Of a DNA stretch of 23,995 nucleotides, positions 10,342 to 18,901 are shown piece after piece. Location of the stretch: assembly GCA_010909165.1 (NCBI GenBank), contig VJWM01000389.1, positions 1 through 23,995 on the forward strand, in the 5' to 3' direction. The stretch comes from Anthoceros angustus (lineage: Eukaryota > Streptophyta > Anthocerotopsida > Anthocerotales > Anthocerotaceae). How positions within the stretch are numbered: the first letter of the stretch is position 1; every line of letters starts with the position of its first letter. The notes below the pieces were generated by a model, which saw only the letters and a list, made by a program, of their open reading frames with translations, was not told the origin of the DNA and did not search any database. A program made the position numbers and the translations under genes.

Positions 10342-10696
10342 TGATTTTGCCTGCAATCTTCGTTTTGATTGCTATAGCTCAACTAGCTTAGCTTAGCTTT
10401 TGTATATTTTACTGGGATGGTGTAATCCAGGATAAGAAGAATAAAATTCTATTTTATTTCTCCGAGGAAAGCGCGGAAAATTAATTCTAGCTCCTCATAG
10501 AGCCCTCTTACCTATGCTGGTATGCTACTAACGACTCTATCTAGCTTCCCTTTTCTTAAGTCGAAAGGTCATTAGCACTTTACTCATATAGTTTTTAATT
10601 TATTCAACTGTTTATCTCTAGTTTTAGCTTCAAAGCTTGCACTGTTCCACTTAGAAATCAGCCTTGTTTAGGTAAGAGGAAAAAAAAGCTGCCTGT
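10342..10696. other. Spacer between convergent genes, no recognised gene
   Basis: It lies between the coiled-coil gene (plus) and the glycosyltransferase (minus), both pointing into it. Frames are broken every 10-20 codons. The first 50 bases may still code for the end of the coiled-coil protein in an alternative frame. No clear terminator was identified. Confidence 0.4.
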
Positions 10697-11317
10697 TTAT
10701 TTATCTGACTTATAAAAACTTTTGAATGTCGGATTAACATCTGATCCTAAATCATTGGCAGGATAGACTCTTGATTTTTATAACAAAACATTTAAGACAA
10801 TCAAATGTATCTTTTATGAATCCATCCACAGCTCTATTAAAACCTATCTTCTTTAACCTTCCAATCAGTTTAAGCACCGCTATAACTCAACCTATAACTA
10901 AAGGGTAGTAAAAGTGTAGATCCTTTGAAATTGAGGAATCATAATTTTATCGTCAATAGACCTGGAGGCAGATGCTTTGAAAGAAGGCCACTGTAGAAAA
11001 AAGTCCCATCCCAAACAACTCTGGGATTTCAAAAAGTCATTAAAGCAGGCGTCATCCTCTAAAATAATCAACTCGGGTATTTTGTTCTTCTCAATGTGGA
11101 GCCAAAGATGCATATGCGAGAGCATCCTATAGTCCTCGATGTTCATTAAAATCTTTTATGAACAGCTGTTGAACTCTGCGGCAAGTGCTTTCGTCGTTGC
11201 GACCATCGACTGCTTCCCAATAGCAGAATAATCAGTGATACCCATTTCCTTCTTTAACCAAGCTATCCATCATTCGGGATAGCGTTTCAGATTAATAACG
11301 CGCTGGAGGTATTTCAT
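10697..11317 (-). CDS. Glycosyltransferase family 25 (LPS biosynthesis type)
   Basis: GT25 enzymes transfer sugars, typically galactose, in lipooligosaccharide/LPS assembly at the cytoplasmic face. ATG 11315-11317. Family landmarks in order are the N-terminal VINLKRYPE, then ITDYSA and EAVDGRNDES across a frame change (about 11200-11240), MHLWLHIEKNKIPELIILED with the acidic EDDA motif (11045-11115), WDFFLQWPSF, a stretch near 10890 reading YRLSYSGAYKLIGRLKK across frame changes that fits the family's conserved Tyr-Ser-x-x-Gly-Ala segment, RAVDGFIKD in place of the usual pro-Val-Asp motif, and the C-terminal YPANDLGSDVNPTFKSFYKS with stop 10697-10699. Length of about 207 codons is slightly short for the family. 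At least four frame changes. It is alone in its orientation, with no other envelope sugar genes next to it. Confidence 0.75.
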
Positions 11318-11888
11318 GTAATGCCTCTTTTAAAAGTTAAAAACTGCACTAATATTGCAGATTGCCTAGGAGATAATTCCCAAGCTTTCATCTTTTATTA
11401 ATCCATTCTTGTCAATTTATTAATTATTTTCGTCTAGAATATTTTTTCCGGAATACAATGTTAAAATAGATTAATCCTTAAAAAGCCTTTTCGTCTCGAA
11501 ATGTCATCGCCTTAAGATAAAAGCATAATAGTTTTCTAGCCAACTTACAGCATTTAAAGAAGCGCTACTTGCCTTTTTAAATAGGAAGCATAAATTTTTT
11601 TAGGAGCTGCCAGACATGACTGAAAATAACGTTGATTATCCTTCCTTACCTCTTAAAAATCTTTATAAAATATTAATTTTAAATTGATAGTAGTTTTCTT
11701 TGAAGAGCTTTAGCATTTTACTGTCAAAATATCAGCTAAACTTATTTTTAGAGTTCAGCTGTTGTTTACTCCTATCTACCAAAAATCTTAAGAAAACCTA
11801 GTGATTATTTTAACTAGTTTTAAGCGATTTTATTGATAAAAAAAGGAGCAGATAGGCTAAAATAATGGAAATTTAAATTGTTCAACGC
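11318..11888. other. Gene-poor region upstream of the phosphatidyltransferase
   Basis: It holds the promoter side of the minus-strand glycosyltransferase. It also holds a short plus-strand reading frame, listed separately at 11616-11687, and a strong ribosome binding site AAAGGAG at 11842-11848. The ATG at 11864 after that site may be the true start of the next gene with a frameshift, or the gene may start at ATG 11889. Nothing else is recognised. Confidence 0.4.
11616..11687 (+). CDS. Very short open frame with good ribosome binding site
   Basis: ATG 11616 follows AGGAG at 9 bases, and 23 codons read MTENNVDYPSLPLKNLYKIL before TGA. The good translation signal suggests the start of a real gene whose remainder is broken: in another frame the text continues FKLIVVFFEEL and HFTVKISAKLIFRVQLL to about 11800. 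No family is recognised. It could equally be chance. Confidence 0.3.
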   Translation: MTENNVDYPSLPLKNLYKILILN

Positions 11889-12382
11889 ATGCTATTATCT
11901 TTACCTAACAATCTCTTTTTGCTGTATACCTTTGGCTTTTTATTTTACAGGAAAACGTCTTTTGAGTGATATGATCCTGCTAGCAATATGTCTTAGTGAT
12001 GGCCTGGATGGATATCTAGCAAGGCATAAAAATCACTACTAAATTTGGCAACTTTATGATCCATCCACCGATAAATTTTTGTAATTTTTGTGGCTATTGT
12101 TCTTATCAGCGAAGGTCGATTAATGCTTTGGCAAAATATCGCTCTGAGTTGTCGCGATATCGCAGTGATAATTTTTAGTACATCTTCTGCTTGATAAGCG
12201 TTTAGTCACTATCAATTTCGAGCTATTTGTGTGCAAAGTTACCACTTGTTTGCAGTTTATTGTGTTGATAGGGCTAACTTTACAGGCTAGAATTCTGATC
12301 CATTCTTTATTACTTTTATTCTACTAGGACTTTTATCTTTGTAGAGCTAGCCATTCCTAGAAAGAAAGAGACAGTAGGATAA
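11889..12382 (+). CDS. pgsA: CDP-alcohol phosphatidyltransferase (phosphatidylglycerophosphate synthase-like)
   Basis: Membrane enzyme that swaps CMP of a CDP-diacylglycerol for an alcohol. The N-terminus MLLSLPNNLFLLYTFGFFIL is the usual 'PNxLT' opening plus the first membrane segment. The catalytic CDP-OH-P motif D-G-x2-A-R-x8-G-x3-D-x3-D is complete across one frame repair (12010-12075): DGYLARHKNHY, TKFGNFYDPSTDKFF. Further hydrophobic segments follow (FVIFVAIVLIS; FFITFILLGLLSL), and the C-terminal ELAIPRKKETVG ends at TAA 12380-12382. About 165-170 codons is slightly short for PgsA (about 180-200). The motif identifies the family firmly. PgsA is the likeliest member because of length and N-terminus, but other CDP-alcohol transferases cannot be excluded. 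Confidence 0.75.
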
Positions 12383-12948
12383 ATTTGGCCTTATTATGGC
12401 TGTCATGGAAGAGCAGTTAAAGGATCAGAAGCTAAAACCTATGGATCATTTTGATCTAAAAATGTAGGTAACTTTAATATTCTTGCTACCGATGGTTAAA
12501 GAAAATTCTTCTAACTTAAAAAAAGAGTACCTTTCCTCCGATTACTAGCCTTGAAACATTCCTTAAACCTCTACGCCTCTAGGTGGCCAGATTTTTCCTA
12601 AGCTTTTTATGAAGGTGCCTTAAAACCCTTGTCTTTACCTTCTTCTTGTGCACATTATTGAAGAATTCTAAAGCCCATGGCTTAATTTCTCTAAGGAGAA
12701 TTGGATTGTTTATCAGCTGATGTTAGAGCCCGATTGATAAAGCAAAAGAAAGTTTTAGAGATTCTCCTCTACTATGCTTTTGATCAACTCCTGTAATCGC
12801 TTACTCTATAAATACATCTCAAAGAGGCAGTTTTCAAAGGGTTGGGTATGCAGGCTTGTTTAAAGCGTAATCTTTAAGCTAGAGGTAAAAATTTAGAAAA
12901 ATTTTACCCAGCTGGATGCGATAAAGCAAGAAAAGCTTAAAAAGATTT
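12383..12948. other. Spacer with no recognised gene; contains repeat B
   Basis: Plus-strand pieces such as MAVMEEQLKDQKLKPMDHFD (12396-12470) and LSADVRARLIKQKKVLEILL (about 12712-12770) look protein-like but match no family I know and do not join into a gene. The second runs into dispersed repeat B. It may be a decayed gene. Confidence 0.35.
12772..12870 (+). repeat. Palindrome-ended dispersed repeat, copy B
   Basis: The left end reads CTATGCTTTTGATCAACTCC, the interior AAGAGGCAGTTTTCAAAGGG, and the right end TATGCAGGCTTGTTTAAAGC. The ends are imperfect inverse complements (TATGCTTT against AAAGCGTA). It shares the interior core GGGTATGCAG with copies C and D, in the same orientation. It lies between the 3' ends of the phosphatidyltransferase and the NTT gene. 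Confidence 0.75.
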
Positions 12949-12965
12949 AAGGAGAGGGTCTCCTT
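12930..12965 (-). terminator. Rho-independent terminator of the downstream NTT gene
   Basis: A perfect 7-bp stem AAGGAGA/TCTCCTT (12949-12965) with a 3-base loop. On the minus strand it is followed by AAATCTTTTTAAGCTTTTTC, a T-rich tail. It sits 19 bases after the NTT stop codon. Confidence 0.75.
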
Positions 12966-12983
12966 GTTTATCCTTTATGAAAG

Positions 12984-14521
12984 TTAGCCTGAGACTACAA
13001 TAGCTTTAGGTACTGCAGGCTGCGTTTGTGCAGGCTCAGAAGGTGCTTGATCTGCTTTGCTGTGTTTCTTGAGATCTTACTAGATCATTAAACTGACGAC
13101 CTAATGATCGACAAGCTACAAACCAAAAGATGATCACCACTAATAAAATAGCTACATATGGAGCACTCATGACTAAATTTCCAAAAAACATTAAAGTCCC
13201 TGATGAATTGGGATCCTCCTGATTTTCCGAGGCGAGAGCCACCGTCAATAGCTGCTTTTCAACTTACATTCATGGCTAAGTGGAATAAAAGCCGCCTTTT
13301 GTGTCAAAAGAGTATTTAGCAGCTTTACTTAGACAATTTTGGGCCGATCCAAAAACAGCAATAGCTAAAGGAGTAGTCCCTGTTAACATGATTACTGTAT
13401 CGGAAGATGGTTTTGAAAAACATAAAACAGAAAAAGCCGGCTGAAGTCACTAACATAGTTAATCTATGTCACTAAAGCTGTAATAGGTCCATCCAAAGCG
13501 GCTGATAAACTTAGCCATAAACAACGCATGACAAATGTTGAGACTACGCCTTGAATAGAAGTAGATTATTTATAAGTATTGTAATCTTTTGGACTGGAAT
13601 AAAGATACCTAAGCTGGTCTTTCCATACTACCTCACGAGGTTGATGACTAGATTATAAGAGACGACTAAAATAGCAATACAAATAAGGTACTTGAACGAT
13701 AAATAAGAAAAGCTTTCGCGAAGGGTTAAGCGTCCTTTTTCTTAATTTCACGTTTATTCATATGAAAATCATCAAGCTAGGGTCTACCAACACATAGCGG
13801 TTTACCCACCTAAAAGTGCACACATAGTAATAATGCCTGAAATGATCACTATGGTGGTTAACATCATGACTGATTTTTCCCAAGCATTATCTATGAACCC
13901 CATATGCTGAGAACAAAAGATGCCTAGGCTGACCAGCAGCTATCGCAGCAAAATTAGAAGCTATACCGAATGTTCCATAAAAGCGCCGGGCTTCATGAAT
14001 GCGTGTCACCTCGTTGGCAAATCCCCAAAATAAAACACTCATTATAGCAGTGCTCCAAAGTTCTGCTCCCACATAAAAGGTAGTTAAAAGCCAATGACGA
14101 TACATCGCTATCATTCCTTTAAAACCCGCAGGAAGAAGGCTTTGAAGATAATCTGCACTGTGGTTGAATTCTACCACTTCACGCAAAGGATAAAGAAGAA
14201 AAGCAAATAGTGCATAAAGATTAAGAAAGCTGAGATCATGATATAAAATACACGTTCTTGGCTAAAATGTTGGAAATTTTAGTAAAATAAGAGTAACCAC
14301 TACTGCCATAGGTAAAAGAACCCATACCTTAATAAATGGTAAGATCTCTGCCCCAGCGGCAGTAATCACCACCGCATCTTTCATGTTACGCAAGATTGTA
14401 TAGTTAAAACATATTAAGAACAGCATGAGAAGCATCGGCAGCATTTTTTAAGCTCATGCCGGTGAATAGGCCAAAACAAAGAACGAAGGGCGCCAAACTC
14501 AGGGTTAACTAATTGAGTCAT
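12984..14521 (-). CDS. ATP/ADP translocase family nucleotide transporter (NTT), downstream copy
   Basis: Inner-membrane nucleotide transporter of the chlamydial/rickettsial/plastid NTT family, which imports host ATP or other nucleotides. The start is ATG 14519-14521 (MTQLVNPEFGALRSLFWPIH), followed by LKKMLPMLLMLFLICFNYTI, LRNMKDAVVITAAGAEILPF and IKVWVLLPMAVVVTLILLKL. The middle contains EFNHSADYLQSLLPAGFKGM, YRHWLLTTFYVGAELWSTAI and the family block FWGFANEVTRIHEARRFYGT. The C-terminus reads SAPYVAILLVVIIFWFVACR, SLGRQFNDL and a hydrophilic tail ending PAVPKAIVVSG at stop 12984-12986. About 512 codons matches the family (about 500-530), with many hydrophobic helices. Several frame changes occur between 13250 and 13900. 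Substrate (ATP/ADP exchange or nucleotide/H+ import) cannot be told from this sequence. Confidence 0.9.
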
Positions 14522-14704
14522 CACAACCTTTTGTAAATAAAAATTTTAACAAATTGATGATATACATTCAACAAGTAAAACTAAAATTAAAATATTAAAA
14601 ATTCATTTCTTTCTTAAAGAAAAGATAGCAACTTAACGTCATCAATCAAGTCGCTATCTGAATTTAGAGAACAATAAAATAGCATATCGCCTATTTTTAG
14701 CAGC
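14522..14704 (-). terminator. Terminator of the upstream NTT gene in the inter-NTT spacer
   Basis: GATAGCAACTT (14624-14634) pairs with AAGTCGCTATC (14648-14658), 10 of 11 positions, around a 13-base loop. Read on the minus strand the second arm is followed by TTTTCTTT, a good T-run. The spacer therefore ends transcription of the upstream NTT and must also carry a separate promoter for the downstream NTT (start 14521). Confidence 0.72.
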
Positions 14705-16254
14705 CTACATTCTAGCCGGCTTTTCTGTTCCTGCAGCTTTCCCTATTTGCTAAGGATATCACTTCAGATAAAGTATCTTTTCTTTCAGGCTTTTTAAGTC
14801 ATTTCATTAAAAAGCCCTAGCCTAACATACGTGTTGCCATCATCCATACAGCTATAACTGCAAATAGAACAAGAGCTACATAAGGCGCACTGGCAGTAAA
14901 TGTAGAAAAAGTAAGTAAAGTAAGGTTTGATGCAATAGAACCACTAGACTCCAAGCCTTGAGTAGACTCCATCAATAGCTGCCTTCTTCTTTAATTTCCA
15001 CTGGCTGATAGAGGAATAAAAGCCATTTCTTTGTAGCATGTACACAGAGTATTTAGCAGCACGACTAAGAATATTTGTACCGAACCAGCAAAGACTACTA
15101 ACATAAGTAGGAGTCATTCAGTTAGCACCATGACAACCTCTGCCAAATGTCCTTTCATGAAAAGAAAAAGAAAAACCCTAAAGAAGAGAATGATGGGAGT
15201 AACATGGCTGTAAAGGTCCATCCCAATGCACATATTCCCGGAAACAAACAAAGCACAAAAGTAGCAATAACTCCAATAATCGTAGAGATTTGCTGGTATA
15301 AAGACTGGTCACTGGATTAGGATACAGTCATGCACTTGCACTTTCCAGATCACTTACGTAAGGTTACATTCACTAAATTATAAGAAAGAACAATAATAGT
15401 ATGTAGATATTTTGATTTAGAAAGATAGGCAAAAGTTTGCCTTAATGATAGCTTTTTATCTTTAAGGTTTTTATCTTCCATGCACGGCTGCATCGTAGTA
15501 GAGAGGATCACTTAGTATACAGCTATTTAACCATCGAAATAAAAGATAGCCCCCAATCCTGATAAAAGGACCAGGAAACTAACATTAACAAGGATTGATC
15601 CCATGCATCTGTCCCATAGAATATTAGGATTATAAGTATGACGACTGATAAAAGACAGACACTTGTCCTGCCCACCCCTGAGAAATTAGTCTGATGCCAA
15701 AGAGACCATAAAACCTTTTAGCTTGCTCACGCGTGTCACTTGGTTAGCAAACCCCAAAACAGCACCGATAAAATGGCACTACTCCAAAGTTCAGACATTA
15801 CATAAAAATCAGAAAGTCCAATTGCGAAACATAGCAATCAATCCTTTGCAACCCAAAGGAAGGATTTGTTGCATTTTATCCAAAGAATGAGGATGCAAGA
15901 CTCACGAGCGGGATGAAGGATGAGAATGAATATAACAAAGTAACTTAAAAAGCCACCTATCATTATATAAAGACATTTTCTCGAGAAAAGCAACTAGAAA
16001 GACGGGTAAATAGGATAGTCATCAATATGGCACTAGGAAACATGACCTTACACTTTAATGAAGGGAATCACTGCACCCGAAGACTTAGCGTAATAACAAC
16101 AGTATCTTTAAGGTTCTTAAAATATTATAGTCAAAAGTAATTAAAAGAAAATTATAGCATCGGAACGAGCTTTCTAGCTCGTAATTATGGACGAGCCACA
16201 AATAGCTCCATTATTTACTAAACTCTGTTCATCTACCGCATTGGACCCTGACAT
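14705..16254 (-). CDS. ATP/ADP translocase family nucleotide transporter (NTT), upstream copy
   Basis: Second NTT transporter in tandem. ATG 16252-16254 (MSGSNAVDEQ) leads across a frame change to WLVHNYEL. The N-terminal helices read FLLITFDYNILRTLKDTVVI and SSGAVIPFIKVWVMFP, matching the first blocks of the neighbouring copy. The conserved NTT block around 15690-15780 is broken but traceable (loss of frame around AKRFYG and ANQVTR). The C-terminus reads SAPYVALVLFAVIAVWMMAT, RMLG, then a hydrophilic tail with KPERKDTLSEVISLANRE, ending at stop 14705-14707. About 516 codons. More disrupted than the downstream copy. The resemblance of both copies along their length suggests an old tandem duplication, as many Parachlamydiaceae carry several NTT paralogues. 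Confidence 0.85.
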
Positions 16255-16560
16255 GCAAAACCTTTATATTGAAGATATAGCTAATTTTTACGAGTGGAGG
16301 GGATTCTAAAAGAAAAATGTGACTCAAAAAGAATTTTGAGAATCGAAGAGCAAAGATTGAGGGAGAATACTTATCATATTCCTCAAGTTACATTATCTGC
16401 TGGCTTTCTGTAGGACTATTATAGAAAAGCTTACAAAAGTAAATTTTACATGTCATAAAACATTCTTTTTATTATTCAAGGAGTTTTTCCTCTAACCAAG
16501 AGGAGAAAAAACTTAAGATATGATAATAACAGATAGAATGTAGATAGCAAGCCTTATGCA
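16255..16560. other. Spacer between pgk and the NTT gene
   Basis: No gene is recognised. It must hold the promoter of the upstream NTT. It contains a stem-loop at 16478-16514 (listed separately). Confidence 0.45.
16478..16514 (-). terminator. Stem-loop after pgk, possible terminator
   Basis: AAGGAGTTTTTCCTCT pairs with AGAGGAGAAAAAACTT around AACCA, giving an imperfect stem of about 14-15 pairs, 47 bases after the pgk stop on the minus strand. The tail after it is not a clean T-run, so the call is tentative. Confidence 0.5.
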
Positions 16561-17716
16561 TTAGAGAGCTTCTATGCCCGGTAGGGTACCTGATTCAAGG
16601 AATTTTAAAGAGGCTCCTGTAGGATATAAGTGATTTTTCCATCAGCCCGGCCTTTTGTAGAGCGGTATAGAATCCTCCTCCTACTAAAGTAGTTGCCGAT
16701 GAATGAGCCAACTTTTCTGCTATAGCTATTGTACCTTAGCAAACTTGATAGCTCAATGACACCTAAGGACCGTTCCAAAAATAGTAGCAGCCTGTTGAAT
16801 AGATGCAAAAAATTGTTGAATGGTTTTAGGGCCGATATCAAATCCCTGATGACCTCTAGGAATTCCTGCTTCGCTTGATATCGTAGACACATCAGCTGAC
16901 TTTTCCAATTGCTGAGCAATAATATGATCGCTGGTAAAACCACTTGTACCCTTTATCCGACTTTCATCTAAGATATCTTTTGCTATACCTACAAATTCTG
17001 GCTCATATAAAGAACTCCCGATAGTATATTGGGCTTTCATAAAAGTGAAAGCCATCGCCCCTCCAATTAAAAGAATGTCTACCTTATTTAACAAAGTTTT
17101 AAAAAGCCCTAGTTTGGTAGATATCTTGGCTCCTCCTATAATGGCGCAAAAGGTTTTTAGCATCTCTTATAAATTTTCTAAAATAGAATTTCTTTTTCCA
17201 TAAGAAAGCCATGGCTGCTTGTTGCGGGAAAAGCTTAGGCAGGTAATAAGTAGAAGTATGCTTGCGATGAGCGGTGCCAAAAGAACATCTACATAGGCAT
17301 CCCCTAACTTTGACAGCTGCTGGGCAAAAGGAATTATGCTCAGGTATTCTTCGGCACGATAAAAACGAAGATTTTCTAATAACATTACCTCAGCAGGCCC
17401 CAGTTTTGTGTACTTGCGCTTCAACGCTTCTACCTACACAGTCAATTGCCATATGTACTGACCGATTAGCGTAGACAAGTGTTTAGCACACGGCCCTAAA
17501 GAAAATTAGAAATTTTGGCCATTAGGTCGTCCTAGGTGGCTCATTAAAACAATGCTCCGCCTTGTTTAAGAATATATTCAATAGATGGCAAAGAAGCTTG
17601 GATGCGTGTATCATCGATAATCCGACCTAAAAGGGATCCAGAGGAATATTAAATCCACTCGCATTAAGATCTTCTTGTGGTGACTTGAAGATTTTAAGAG
17701 AAAGCTTTATCGACAT
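16561..17716 (-). CDS. pgk: Phosphoglycerate kinase, with many frameshifts
   Basis: Glycolytic enzyme making ATP from 1,3-bisphosphoglycerate and ADP. ATG 17714-17716 with AGGA just before; the opening reads KLSLK and later GFNIPLDP, the usual first strand. Then VGRSVEA, KYTKLGPAEVMLLENLRFYR (typical LLENLRF block), FAQQLSKLGDAYV, FGTAHRKHTST (typical DAFGTAHR block, across a frame), IIGGAKISTKLGLFKTLLNK, VDILLIGGAMAFTFMKAQYT, IGSSLYEPE, GIPRGHQGFDIGPKTIQQFF, ATTLVGGG and the end GTLPGIEAL with stop 16561-16563. About 385 codons, normal for the family (about 395-400). At least eight frame changes; all motif blocks are nevertheless present in order. Divergent from pdxH over a 108-base spacer. 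Confidence 0.93.
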
Positions 17717-17824
17717 GCAATTCCTAGCATAATGTAATTAGGTTAAATGTCTTCAAAAAAATTTAACAGTATGCTCATAATATAAGGAAAAAGTGTCAAT
17801 ATTTAAAAACCTTTGAAAATTTGA
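17717..17824. promoter_or_regulatory. Divergent promoter region of pgk and pdxH
   Basis: 108 bases of AT-rich DNA between two outward-facing start codons, so it should carry both promoters. Individual boxes could not be fixed with confidence. Confidence 0.5.
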
Positions 17825-18443
17825 ATGAATTTAGAAGAGTTAAGAGCAGAGTATGCAAAAAGTTTTAAACGCGAAGACCTCATGGCTAATCCCAAAACAA
17901 TTTCAAGCTTGGCTAGAAGAAGCTTATACTTTTACAAATTTTAGAACCTAATGCCATGGTCCTTGCTACCTGCTCAAAGCCGGCCTTCCTTCTATACGTA
18001 CAGTGTTACTTAAAAGTTGGACGAGAGGCTTAACCTTTTCACCAACTATGAAAGCCGTAAAGCTCAAGAAATCACTGAAAATCCTCAAGTATCGGTTATC
18101 TTCTTGTGGAAGGAATTGGAGGCAAGTAATTATTCAAGGATTAGCAGAAAAAACTTCGCGAAAAGTCTCGATGAGTTATTTTGATAAACGTGTCAAAGCC
18201 AATTAGGCGCTTTAGGCCTCCCATCAAGGAAGTATTCTTCCTCCTGAAAGATTTTAGAAGAAGAATATGAACGTTTTACTGATGTATGAAGGCCTTAAAA
18301 TACCGTGCCCAGATAAATGGGGTGGTTTTATTATCAAGCCTTATTACTATGAGTTTTGGCAAGGAAGAACTAATCGATTACATGATCGTTTTAGCTATCA
18401 CTTTGCAGAACAAATATGGCATATTCAACGTTTATCCCCTTAA
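17825..18443 (+). CDS. pdxH: Pyridoxamine 5'-phosphate oxidase
   Basis: FMN-dependent enzyme that makes pyridoxal 5'-phosphate from PNP or PMP, the final salvage step for PLP. It starts at ATG 17825: MNLEELRAEYAKSFKREDLM. It then reads, across frame changes, FQAWLEEA, ILEPNAMVLATC, AGLPSIRTVLLKSWTRGLTF, FTNYESRKAQEITENPQVSV, IFLWKELE, RQVIIQGLAEKTS, SMSYFDKR, ASHQGS, LEEEYERFTDV, and the C-terminal signature WGGFIIKPYYYEFWQGRTNR followed by LHDRFSY and WHIQRLSP, stop 18441-18443. The substrate- and FMN-binding blocks (RTVLLK, FTNYESRKA, EFWQGRTNRLHDR) are all there. About 206 codons, the normal length is about 210. At least six indels. Confidence 0.93.
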
Positions 18444-18531
18444 AATATCTTGTAATTAATAATTTCTTTTTTGCCTCCCCACCGCCTCCGTCCTACTTAA
18501 AATTAAATGGATAAAATTTATAAGCTAGAAT

Positions 18532-18740
18532 TTACTGCAATTTCTCGTAGACCTGATTTTCATCTGCTTGAATATTCAAGAAGTTTTTAGCTATTGCACT
18601 TGCTTTAAAAAAATGCCTTTGGGTAGCACTTTTAGAAGAAAACACAAAGATATAGGGCTTAACGCTATCTATGAATAAAGCCGAAACTTTGGAAAGTGGT
18701 AGAGCCTAATATCCATGCATCTAAAAATGCTGATCTAGCT
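18532..18740 (-). CDS. Unrecognised minus-strand coding fragment
   Basis: I do not recognise this. Minus-strand frames read ARSAFLDAWILGSTTFQSFG (about 18660-18740), then after one frame change FIDSVKPYIFVFSSKS, ATQRHFFKASAIAKNF and LNIQADENQVYEKLQ, with stop 18532-18534. The composition is that of a real protein, not of a shadow, and nothing on the plus strand here is better. No start codon or upstream extension past about 18760 was found. It could be a decayed gene or the C-terminal end of one whose 5' part has gone. It runs convergent to pdxH. Confidence 0.4.
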
Positions 18741-18901
18741 TAAATTTTTTATTATCTTCTATGAAATTAAAAATTTTGAAAAGAAAAGATTTATATTAAC
18801 AAAATTCAAAAATTAAGGTATAGACCTATTTTCTTCTCGCCTCTAGTGAATTTTAAAAATTCTATTAAGGAAAACAAAATTTTATACTGAGGATCTTGCT
18901 A

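Noticed and set aside
16605-16943. Minus-strand open frame of 112 codons overlapping pgk
   Set aside because: Same strand as pgk but a different frame for most of its length; only its last residues (GRADGKITYI) are pgk, reached through an indel.
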